From positions 1-64,000 of the forward strand of contig JBBPIE010000009.1 in NCBI GenBank assembly GCA_038040485.1: DNA of 64,000 nt, written 5' to 3'. This document shows, in pieces, positions 52,092 to 59,363 of this stretch. Under the pieces are notes generated by a model. It was not told where the DNA came from and made no database searches. It saw only the letters and a program-made list of their open reading frames with translations. Source of the stretch: Onstottus_B arcticum. Lineage in GTDB: Bacteria > Acidobacteriota > Blastocatellia > UBA7656. Every line of letters starts with the position of its first letter. The stretch's first letter is position 1. The position numbers and the translations under genes are program-made.

Positions 52092-53117
52092 ATGAGCACA
52101 TCAAGCACAGCTATGAGTAACAACGGTGAACCCTTGTTCGAAGCTTTCTTAAACAAGCACGACGAACACGCCTGGGAGGAAGTAGTCCGCTCGATCGAGC
52201 CCTCCATCCACGAAGTAGATCGTTCCGCCACGCGAATCTGGTTCTATTTTTTTCCGCTCACTGTTGCTCGAGCATTACAGCAAGCTGAAGATCCCGGGCA
52301 GCTCGCGCGCAAGCTCATACTGAAGGGCCGCTACCTTCTGAAGGACCAGATCGACTCATCGCACCAGTTCCTTTACGGGACGCGTTACTGGCCTGAAGTC
52401 AAATCTGCGGTCGCGGCGCTGGCCGCTTCGTCGAGCGCGCCTGCAAGTCTCGACCTCGCCACGCAGATTCGCGACGTCGCCCGTGAAGTTGCCAATCGGA
52501 TCAAAGTCGATGAATCGTTGTTGGTTGGCATCACCGCCATCGCGTTCATGACACTGCAACAGGTCGGCGCTGCAGGATTCAAGGCTTCAACCGCCGTTGG
52601 TAAGAAGCCCACGGCTAAGACGCCGGAACAAATACTTCGCGATCGTGCACGCGACGACAAGCAGGGCCTGTTGGGGTTTTTAAATCCCGACAAGATATTC
52701 ACCATCACGTTCGACGAGAACGATCCGGATGCGCGCTTCAAGCTGATCAACACGCAGCACCTGACGACGGCCGCAGCCGCGGACAAGCGCGAGTATCACT
52801 CACGCGAGCCGCGTTGCATCGTCGATGAAGGCCCGATCCCCGTCGAATGCCGCTCGGCATCCTGTGGCACCTGTTGGGTGGGCGTGCTCGGCGGAGCTGA
52901 AAAACTTTCAGACGTGCGAGAGCTGGAGTGGCGGCGAATCAAAGAGTTCGGCTACATCGACACCGAAGATCCGAAGCCGGTAGTCAGACTCGCGTGTCAG
53001 GCTCAAGCTTACGGCGCGGTTTCGATTGTGATCCCGCCGTGGAACGGCGTGTTCGGCAGATTCCTTCGCGGTTATCGCAGCTTGCTTGAAGAAACCGAAC
53101 AACCCTCGGGCAGTTGA
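52092..53117 (+). CDS. Protein with a C-terminal 2Fe-2S ferredoxin domain
   Basis: From ATG 52092 (GGAGA upstream) the product has 341 residues; a longer frame starts inside the preceding gene. Residues 1-210 are helical and unrecognised, opening FEAFLNKHDEHAWEEVVRSI. The C-terminal domain has CRSASCGTCWVG near 253 (C-x4-C-x2-C) and RLACQAQAYGAVSIVIPPWN near 299 with a fourth Cys. This is the plant-type 2Fe-2S arrangement. It may transfer electrons to a partner, with the upstream V4R-like protein as sensor. Both ideas are inference. Confidence 0.75.
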   Translation: MSTSSTAMSNNGEPLFEAFLNKHDEHAWEEVVRSIEPSIHEVDRSATRIWFYFFPLTVARALQQAEDPGQLARKLILKGRYLLKDQIDSSHQFLYGTRYWPEVKSAVAALAASSSAPASLDLATQIRDVAREVANRIKVDESLLVGITAIAFMTLQQVGAAGFKASTAVGKKPTAKTPEQILRDRARDDKQGLLGFLNPDKIFTITFDENDPDARFKLINTQHLTTAAAADKREYHSREPRCIVDEGPIPVECRSASCGTCWVGVLGGAEKLSDVRELEWRRIKEFGYIDTEDPKPVVRLACQAQAYGAVSIVIPPWNGVFGRFLRGYRSLLEETEQPSGS

Positions 53118-53164
53118 GAGTCGCTCCGCCGGGCTTGTCGCTATGTTACGCTCAAGATGATGGA

Positions 53165-53252
53165 CCTGTATGGGCGTCCCTCCGTGGGCGCCCCTCGTTG
53201 GTAGTTAAAAGCATTGCAGCGAGGGGCGCCCACGGAGGGACGCCCATACAGG
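53165..53252. repeat. Perfect 33-bp inverted repeat
   Basis: Arms 53165-53197 (CCTGTATGGGCGTCCCTCCG at the start) and 53220-53252 are perfect complements around a 22-base loop. It ends 22 bases before the DUF1990 gene, in its leader. Confidence 0.93.
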
Positions 53253-53274
53253 TTTTCATCAAGATCATCGAAGA

Positions 53275-53859
53275 ATGTTGCTTCTCACCAAACCTTCGAA
53301 GGCTCGCATCGGGCTGTTCATCGACACTCAAAGCGGCTTCGATTTTTCTGATCCAAACGCGCGCGACGACTTGATGCAAGCGTCGCGGGGCTACACTGTG
53401 GACTGCAATCGCATCGAGCTCGGCCGGGGCGCACAGGTCTTTGCGCGTGCGGCCGCGGGCCTAGCTCGATGGGAGATGTTCAAGCTGGGGTGGCTCGAGC
53501 TGCTACCCGCGGAGGCTCCGATCGAGAAGGGCACGACGGTGGCGGTGCTCGTTCATCACCTTGGCTTTTGGTCTCTCAATGCGTGCAGGATAGCTCGAGT
53601 CATCGATGAGGATGGAATGGTACAAAAGTACGGATTCGTTTATGGCACGCTGCCTGATCACGCCGAGCAAGGCCGAGAACGGTTCACCGTAGAATGGAAT
53701 CGCGACTCGGATAGAGTCTTCTACGACATCGTTGCCTGTTCGCGGCCGAACAAACTGATAGCGAAGCTCGGATACCCATTCACGCGAGCACTTCAGAAGC
53801 GTTTCGCCCGCGACTCGATGCAAGCGATGGTTCGAGCGGTGTCGGTAGCTCGACCGTGA
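53275..53859 (+). CDS. DUF1990 family protein, end encoded by a repeat
   Basis: The 194-residue protein has RGAQVFARAAAGLARWEMFK near 51, VAVLVHHLGFWSLNACRIAR near 89 and FVYGTLPDHAEQGRERFTVE near 122. These are the DUF1990 (YndG-like) signatures; function is unknown. The last codons GTA GCT CGA CCG TGA (Val-Ala-Arg-Pro-stop) belong to the repeat at 53845, so the native C-terminus may have been replaced. Confidence 0.78.
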   Translation: MLLLTKPSKARIGLFIDTQSGFDFSDPNARDDLMQASRGYTVDCNRIELGRGAQVFARAAAGLARWEMFKLGWLELLPAEAPIEKGTTVAVLVHHLGFWSLNACRIARVIDEDGMVQKYGFVYGTLPDHAEQGRERFTVEWNRDSDRVFYDIVACSRPNKLIAKLGYPFTRALQKRFARDSMQAMVRAVSVARP

Positions 53860-53888
53860 GGGAGAGCTCTCCCTTACAGTCGAGCTAC
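53845..53888. repeat. TAGCTCGACCG-type inverted repeat overlapping the DUF1990 stop
   Basis: GTAGCTCGACCGTGAGGGAG pairs imperfectly with TCCCTTACAGTCGAGCTAC. The family is the one at 44678-44809. The TGA in the left arm (53857-53859) ends the DUF1990 gene. Confidence 0.85.
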
Positions 53889-53975
53889 GGACCGAGGACC
53901 TGACCCGCGGTTTACCTCGGCTCGCGGCACGTCATATAATCGGCGCTCATCATTCGAGAGTGGAAACCAAAGCGT

Positions 53976-54074
53976 GGAGTTAGTAGTACCGCCTTCAGGC
54001 GGAAGTTCTTGAGGGCAGTCCGAGACCAACCGTCCGCTTAGAAACTTCCGCCTGAAGGCGGCACTACTAACTCC
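53976..54074. repeat. GCCTTCAGGCGGAAG-type inverted repeat
   Basis: Left arm 53976-54008 and right arm 54042-54074 are near-perfect complements (GGAGTTAGTAGT at the outer end, CGCCTTCAGGCGG inside). It is the extended form of the palindrome at 31811. It ends 30 bases before the peptidase start. Confidence 0.88.
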
Positions 54075-54104
54075 ATGCTCTTCACCAATCCCACGGAGGA
54101 CGCG

Positions 54105-55745
54105 ATGAGACCGAAGCTTACCGCTCTTACGCTGTGCGTGACTCTTCTCGCAGCCATGCCCGCAGGCGCGCAGCAAACCGCCGCCGACATAAACGCCAGG
54201 ATTCGCAAAGAGGGAACAGACAATTGCCAGATCATGAAAACGATGCACGTCCTGACCGACATCTACGGCCCGAGGCTGACCGGTTCGCCCAATCACAAAG
54301 CGGCGGCCGAGTGGGCGGTGAAACAGATGACGGCGTGGGGCTTCGACAACGGCCATCTCGAACCGTGGAATTTCGGTCACCCTGGTTGGCTGAACGAACG
54401 CTTCTCGGGTTTCATCAACTCGCCGGTCAAGGACACACTGGCCTTCGAGGTGCTGGCCTGGACGCCGGGAACCGGCGGACCGGTGACGTCGCACGCCTAT
54501 CAAATGATGCTTCCCGAGAAGCCGACTCAAGAAGAGCTTAGCGCTTATCTTGCAACGCAGAAGGACAAGCTCAAGGGCAAGATCGTGCTCGCGGGGAAAC
54601 ATCAGGTCGTGCCGGTCACTCTCACTCCGCCCGCGCGGCGTCAGGAAGCTAAGGATGCGAAGGAGCGCTACGACCCTAACAATCCAAACGCGGGCCAGGG
54701 TGGCCGGCCCGGCGGTCCGCGCGAAGAAGAGGAACCGGGCAAGCTGACCACACGCCAGATCAACGAACAGCTCGATCCGTTTCTGGTTGCCAGCGGCGCG
54801 TTGATAAGAGTCAACGACGCAGGGCGCGAGCACCGGCAGATCCGCGCTTTCAACAACCGCACGTTCGACGCATCAAAGGCGCTTCCGACCGTCGTGATGA
54901 GCAACGAAGACTATGGCCGCATCTCACGCATTCTGGCCGATGGCACGCCGGTCCAGCTCGAATTCAACATAGTCAACCGCTGGTATCCCGAAGGCAAGAC
55001 TTCTTACAACGCGATCGCTGAGATAACCGGCACCGACAAAAAAGACGAAGTGGTGATGCTTGGCGGGCACCTTGATTCATGGCACGCGGCAACCGGGGCT
55101 ACGGATAACGCGATCGGCTGCGCGACGATGATGGAGGCAGCCCGCATACTCAAAACGATTGGAGTAAAGCCCCGCCGAACGATTCGCGTCGCATTGTGGA
55201 GCGGCGAAGAGCAAGGCTTGCTCGGTTCGCTGGCTTATGTGAAAGAGCACTTCGGGTCATTCGAAGAGCCGAAGCCCGAGTTCAACAAACTTGTCGCATA
55301 CTTCAACATCGATTCAGGCACGGGCCGCGCGCGCGGCGCGAGAGTGTTCGGTCCGCCGGAAGCCGCGACGGTCCTCCGAGAGGCGCTCGCGCCGTTCGAA
55401 GACATCGGTGTTGTTGGCGCGATCGCTACTAAAGGGCGGGCGCTTGGCGGGTCGGACAACACTTCGTTCAGCCAGGCGGGACTCGCGGCGATCGGGATGG
55501 GTCAGGACCCGATCGAGTACAACTCGGCTACGTGGCACACGAACCTTGACACCTACGAGCGCATCATCGAAGACGATGTTAAGAAATCGGCCGTCGCGAT
55601 AGCGGCGGCCGTGTATGTGTTAGCGATGCGCGACGAGATGTTGCCTCGCTTTACAAAGGAGAGCATGCCGCCGCTTCCACCGAAACCCGCCCCTGCAGGT
55701 CAGACTCCGACACCGCAGGCGAGGCCCGGAAACGGCCAAGATTAG
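54105..55745 (+). CDS. Exported M28 family zinc peptidase
   Basis: I chose ATG 54105 with GGAGG upstream. The product has about 546 residues and a signal peptide (to AGAQQTA). A PA-type insert with a Gly/Pro/Glu-rich stretch spans about 90-280. The peptidase core has MLGGHLDSWHAATGATDNAI near 320 (zinc His and Asp), WSGEEQGLLGS near 365 (Glu catalytic and zinc), NIDSGTGRA near 403 and TWHTNLDTYE near 478 (last zinc His). It probably removes amino acids or dipeptides in the periplasm. The C-terminus is Pro-rich. Confidence 0.88.
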   Translation: MRPKLTALTLCVTLLAAMPAGAQQTAADINARIRKEGTDNCQIMKTMHVLTDIYGPRLTGSPNHKAAAEWAVKQMTAWGFDNGHLEPWNFGHPGWLNERFSGFINSPVKDTLAFEVLAWTPGTGGPVTSHAYQMMLPEKPTQEELSAYLATQKDKLKGKIVLAGKHQVVPVTLTPPARRQEAKDAKERYDPNNPNAGQGGRPGGPREEEEPGKLTTRQINEQLDPFLVASGALIRVNDAGREHRQIRAFNNRTFDASKALPTVVMSNEDYGRISRILADGTPVQLEFNIVNRWYPEGKTSYNAIAEITGTDKKDEVVMLGGHLDSWHAATGATDNAIGCATMMEAARILKTIGVKPRRTIRVALWSGEEQGLLGSLAYVKEHFGSFEEPKPEFNKLVAYFNIDSGTGRARGARVFGPPEAATVLREALAPFEDIGVVGAIATKGRALGGSDNTSFSQAGLAAIGMGQDPIEYNSATWHTNLDTYERIIEDDVKKSAVAIAAAVYVLAMRDEMLPRFTKESMPPLPPKPAPAGQTPTPQARPGNGQD

Positions 55746-55749
55746 CGCA

Positions 55750-55846
55750 GGTTCGGGGTTCAGGGTTCCGGGTTCTGAGTTCTCGGTTCAGTGTTCAAGT
55801 TGATCGGGCGAACCCTGAACCACAAACCCTAAACCCAGAACCGTTT
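55750..55846. repeat. GGGTTC/GAACCC heptamer-like inverted repeat
   Basis: A tract of GGTTCAGGGTTCCGGGTTCT type is followed by complementary CGAACCCTGAACC type sequence. It is the family of the first insert in the rluD-like gene. It lies between the M28 peptidase and DinB genes and could act as a terminator. Confidence 0.8.
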
Positions 55847-55862
55847 CGCGGAGCGAAATACT

Positions 55863-56321
55863 ATGAGTGAGATCAAGCGAATCAAGAGTCAGCTTCGCCG
55901 CGCGTTTGAAGGCGAAGCGTGGCACGGACCTTCGGTGATGGAGCTGCTCGAGGATGTGACGGCCCAACAAGCCGCGGCGCATCCTGTCGCGGGCGCTCAC
56001 AGCATCTGGGAGCTGGCGCTGCACATCGCGACCTGGGAGCGATACGCGCGTATGAGGATCGTCGAAGCGGCGGCGCTCGAACCTTCCGACGAAGAGAACT
56101 TTCCAGCGGTCGTGGATACAAGCGACGTGGCGTGGCGCGCAGCGCTCGAAGCGATCAAACGCAATCACGCGGAGTTGCTGGAAACCGTAGCCGGACTGGA
56201 TGACGAAAAGCTTTCAGAGATTGTACCGGGGAAGCCGTACTCGATTTACTTCATGCTTCATGGAGTGATCCAGCACGACTTGTATCACGCGGGTCAAATC
56301 GCGCTTCTGAAGAAGGCGTGA
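55863..56321 (+). CDS. DinB-family metal-binding protein
   Basis: The 152-residue four-helix protein has HSIWELALHIATWERYARMR near 46 and HGVIQHDLYHAGQIALLKKA at the end. The three His (ELALH, IQHDLYH) form the metal site of DinB proteins, a superfamily that includes thiol-dependent metalloenzymes. Function is unknown. ATG 55863 has GGAG-like sequence upstream. Confidence 0.85.
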   Translation: MSEIKRIKSQLRRAFEGEAWHGPSVMELLEDVTAQQAAAHPVAGAHSIWELALHIATWERYARMRIVEAAALEPSDEENFPAVVDTSDVAWRAALEAIKRNHAELLETVAGLDDEKLSEIVPGKPYSIYFMLHGVIQHDLYHAGQIALLKKA

Positions 56322-56387
56322 TCGAAGTTGGTTCCTAGGGATCCGGTTGCTGCGCGCGTCGCGAGTAAATGGTAAGCTCAGCCCTGC

Positions 56388-57974
56388 ATGCTCGGGACGC
56401 GGACAACTCAAAACGTCGAGCGCCGGCCAATCTCCGAAGCGCGCTGGGCGATTGTGACACCAGCCGTGCTGATCCTGCTTGGGATCGCAAGCGCCGGGCT
56501 CTACTGGTGGGGCCGCGACCTTCACCGATTCATTCAATGGCTCGCCGCATACACCTGGCTGTTTATCGGGCAGCTCGCGATGTACGTCGTGGCGTGCTTC
56601 CTGATCGTGCGCAGCGATACTCGCTCGGCGACTCGAACTATCAGGCTGCTCACCATCGGCGCGGTGCTTGTTTTCGCCGCCGTGTTCAGAGCCGAGCTAG
56701 TAGCCGAGCGGCCTTTCTTGTCGTCGGACGTCTATCGATATGTGTGGGATGGCCGAGTGCAAGCCGCCGGCGTCAACCCTTACCGATACTCCCCCGGTGC
56801 CGATGAACTCCGGGAGCTTCGAGACGACCGGATTTTTGCCAACATCCCAGCGGAAGATAAAAGCTGGCTCTCGGCTTACCCGCCCGCCGCGCAGATTGTT
56901 TTCCTGACCGTAGACAAGCTGTTCCCAACCGTCACCGGATTCAAACTCGCGATGTCGGCGTTCGACCTGATAGCGGTCGTGCTGATCATGCTGACGCTAG
57001 CCCGCTGTGGATTGGATCCGGCGCGCGCGATCATCTTTGCGTGGCACCCGCTTGTGATTTTTGAAACAGCTCACAGCGGGCACGTTGAATCGGTGTACAT
57101 CGCTTTTATCGCGCTTGCGCTGTGGTCGTGGTCTCGGCGAAGTCATGCGTTCAGCGGAGCAGCGCTGGCGCTTGCAACAGCGGTCAAGTTCTATCCCGCT
57201 CTGCTGTTGCCGATCTTCCTAACCATGTCATTGTCTCGCGAGGATCGGGTCGACACTGACTCCGGGCCGCAAGCTGGCAGCGTGCGCCACGTTGGCCAGA
57301 CTTTTCAAGTTTGGCTTAGCGTGCGTTCGCTTGCGAGGCTTTGGAGCGCGCCGAACCTCAAACTGCTTGGTGCATTCGTCGCTACGATTGTTGCCGTTTA
57401 TCTTCCTTACCTCGGAGCGGGCAGCAATATGTTTGGGTTTCTTGGCGGTTACTTCAGCGAAGAAGGCTTTGGCGACAGCGGCGAGCGATACTTTCTCCTC
57501 GCGCTCTTGCGAAGAGTCGTTCCAATCCCGACCACCGCGTTCTTGATTGTCGCCGCGATCATGCTCTTAGCCCTGGCCGTGAGTTGGATGGTCAGGGAAA
57601 AGCGCGACGCGACTGACGTGGCGCGCGGCGCTCTCGTGCTGATAGGCGGGTACTTGCTTGTGACGACGCCACGCTATGCGTGGTACTACGTATGGCTGCT
57701 GCCGTTTTTGTGCTTCGCGCCGCGGCTTGGATGGTTGTATCTGACAGGCGCCGCGTCGTTGTTGTATCTGGTGTGGTACACGCCGCTGGTGTACCCGGAA
57801 GTGCCGTTGTGGCTTGGCTCAGCGGTTTATCTTCCGACGATCGCGCTGTTGTTGTGGGAGAACACGGGCCCCCGGCGTGCCGCACTCGCAAGACGCGACG
57901 GCAGCGGGATGAAGGACGAGACGGTTCAGATTGGAGGAGAAATGGGAGTCCCCTCACGTGGCGATCGGCTCTGA
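56388..57974 (+). CDS. Multi-spanning membrane glycosyltransferase (GT87/mannosyltransferase-like)
   Basis: The 528-residue protein has about eleven membrane helices. SSDVYRYVWDGRVQAAGVNP near 112 holds the acidic residues after the first helices, as in GT-C enzymes, and IIFAWHPLVIFETAHSGHVE near 220 holds another conserved motif. GT-C enzymes use polyprenyl-phosphate sugars. A cytoplasmic loop at about 286-305 is encoded by a dispersed repeat (GCAAGCTGGCAGCGTGCGCC at 57269). The start near 56388 lacks a strong ribosome-binding site. Confidence 0.72.
   Translation: MLGTRTTQNVERRPISEARWAIVTPAVLILLGIASAGLYWWGRDLHRFIQWLAAYTWLFIGQLAMYVVACFLIVRSDTRSATRTIRLLTIGAVLVFAAVFRAELVAERPFLSSDVYRYVWDGRVQAAGVNPYRYSPGADELRELRDDRIFANIPAEDKSWLSAYPPAAQIVFLTVDKLFPTVTGFKLAMSAFDLIAVVLIMLTLARCGLDPARAIIFAWHPLVIFETAHSGHVESVYIAFIALALWSWSRRSHAFSGAALALATAVKFYPALLLPIFLTMSLSREDRVDTDSGPQAGSVRHVGQTFQVWLSVRSLARLWSAPNLKLLGAFVATIVAVYLPYLGAGSNMFGFLGGYFSEEGFGDSGERYFLLALLRRVVPIPTTAFLIVAAIMLLALAVSWMVREKRDATDVARGALVLIGGYLLVTTPRYAWYYVWLLPFLCFAPRLGWLYLTGAASLLYLVWYTPLVYPEVPLWLGSAVYLPTIALLLWENTGPRRAALARRDGSGMKDETVQIGGEMGVPSRGDRL
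57269..57290. repeat. Repeat-like sequence inside the membrane glycosyltransferase gene
   Basis: GCAAGCTGGCAGCGTGCGCC here resembles the palindrome region ACAAGCTGGCAGCTTGTGCC at 30726. It lies in a predicted cytoplasmic loop and encodes part of PQAGSVRHVGQ. Confidence 0.55.
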
Positions 57975-57986
57975 GAACTCAGGGCA

Positions 57987-58259
57987 TTAACGACGCGCTC
58001 TCCGCTTACGCTGGGCGAGCCGCCTTCGCTTTCGCGCTTCAGCTTTGATTTCTTCCATGTCTAGTGGCGCAGACTCTCCGCTGTCCAGTCCCTCCTGAAT
58101 GTCATTGCGAGCCCGGACTAGTTTGAGCTGCTTCAGGCGATCGTGGTCGTCAAGCAACCGCAGAGCTTCACCAACCACTTCGCTGGCTGAATGATACAGG
58201 CCGGACGCCACTTTCTCCTTCACTATCTTTTCGAGTCGTGGCGTCAACGATATGTCCAC
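57987..58259 (-). CDS. ParD-like antitoxin, orphan
   Basis: The 90-residue protein opens MDISLTPRLEKIVKEKVASG, then LYHSASEVVGEALRLLDDHD, the ribbon-helix-helix pattern of ParD antitoxins. A basic tail follows (EARKRRRLAQRKRRARR). No ParE-type toxin lies beside it. It ends a minus-strand run after the retropepsin-like gene, 24 bases away. Confidence 0.8.
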   Translation of the reverse strand: MDISLTPRLEKIVKEKVASGLYHSASEVVGEALRLLDDHDRLKQLKLVRARNDIQEGLDSGESAPLDMEEIKAEARKRRRLAQRKRRARR

Positions 58260-58283
58260 AGGGCTATCCTTTTATCTGAGGTT

Positions 58284-58718
58284 TCAATCCACTTGGATCG
58301 TGTAGTGATGACGCTGGCTCAGCATACAGACAACGCTGCGGGCCTGGTCAACCATTACCGCAAACAAACCCGTGACGTCGCGGCCGAGCACACACGTGTC
58401 GAGCGATGCGACCTCGGTGACCGCTGCATACTGGCCACGGAACACTACCTTGGAGGAATTCTCGCGAGAGAGTCGGATTTGAGTTTCAACTACAACTGAC
58501 TCAGCCCTGCCACCCAAACCACTGATGCCATCATCAGAGGTGATCGGTCGAAGGCCGAGTTGCCCGAGAGCTGCTGCAGTAAGAACCGTGCGATCCGCGC
58601 CAGTATCGACCAGGAAAGGACACTTGACCCAGGAACCATCGGCAGCCGAGATCTCGCCAAACACAATGGGCCTAATCACGCCGTCATCAAACAGCGCCCA
58701 TTCTCCGTCGATGCGCAT
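58284..58718 (-). CDS. Retropepsin-like aspartyl protease-fold protein
   Basis: The 144-residue protein has CPFLVDTGADRTVLTAAALG near 34, the DTGA active-site motif of retroviral-type aspartic proteases. VLGRDVTGLFAVMVDQ near 110 is the second-half strand with the conserved Gly. Bacterial relatives are single-domain and would dimerise. The start lies inside the 3' end of the DUF5678 gene (32-nt overlap), so the two are coupled. Confidence 0.78.
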   Translation of the reverse strand: MRIDGEWALFDDGVIRPIVFGEISAADGSWVKCPFLVDTGADRTVLTAAALGQLGLRPITSDDGISGLGGRAESVVVETQIRLSRENSSKVVFRGQYAAVTEVASLDTCVLGRDVTGLFAVMVDQARSVVCMLSQRHHYTIQVD

Positions 58719-59004
58719 AGATGTGGGCTACCTTGTCTTTTGGTATGCAATGAACGAAGCCGCCATTGTCTTCGGGGTGTGCTGCTTTGGCTTGGGCGAT
58801 GACTTCCTCAGGGGTGTCACCGACGAATAGCTCCTCGCCCGCAATGTAGATGCACTTGCCGCGATAGCGCGTGAAAATCTCCGTTGCGTGTTCCTGAAAC
58901 CAGCGGAAGTTGCGCTCAAAGCGCTCATCCTGTGCCCGCGCTTGAGCCATCTCCTCGAGGTCGGTCACCTCTTCCATTACTATTGGGTTCAGCGAGTCTG
59001 CCAT
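58687..59004 (-). CDS. DUF5678 family protein
   Basis: The 105-residue protein has YRGKCIYIAGEELFVGDTPEE near 45-66, the DUF5678 signature, then EDNGGFVHCIPKDKVAHIYA. Function is unknown. Members often precede a retropepsin-like gene, as here with a 32-nt overlap. Confidence 0.78.
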   Translation of the reverse strand: MADSLNPIVMEEVTDLEEMAQARAQDERFERNFRWFQEHATEIFTRYRGKCIYIAGEELFVGDTPEEVIAQAKAAHPEDNGGFVHCIPKDKVAHIYAHRRRMGAV

Positions 59005-59073
59005 ATTTATTTTTAGTGCGAAGATTCGTGAAGCGCCATTCTAACTTCAGCGAGTCGCCTGTGGCAATACTGC

Positions 59074-59298
59074 TCAAAAGGCCTCTTCCTCACGCTCCAG
59101 CAGAACAAGGCTCGGCAGTACACGGTTACCGAAGATGCGCTTGGCTCGGGCTTCCACGTCCGGCCATTTCACCGGCTTGGTGTTCGTTGCAAGACGCGCT
59201 GCCTCCTCGTCTTCGAGTGCGAGGACCGCGCTCAGGAATTTCCGCCGCTCACGTGGTGGCAGTGCCTTGACTTGCTTGATGAGCTCGCCGGTGTTCAT
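59074..59298 (-). CDS. Small antitoxin-like protein
   Basis: The 74-residue protein opens MNTGELIKQVKALPPRERRK, then FLSAVLALEDEEAARLATNT, a helical pattern seen in antitoxins of type II systems. The next gene, DUF5678, is not a toxin, so no partner is obvious. It lies 65 bases after the TIR gene stop. Confidence 0.55.
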   Translation of the reverse strand: MNTGELIKQVKALPPRERRKFLSAVLALEDEEAARLATNTKPVKWPDVEARAKRIFGNRVLPSLVLLEREEEAF

Positions 59299-59363
59299 GC
59301 CGTGAAGAATAGCCTTGAGAGAGTTCTAGCTGCGAGCATTGCGCGACGTGGGTGCGCGACGTG

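Noticed and set aside
53874..54833. 319-codon minus-strand open frame
   Set aside because: It is antisense to the M28 peptidase gene, which has a signal peptide and intact zinc motifs, and it also runs through an inverted repeat.
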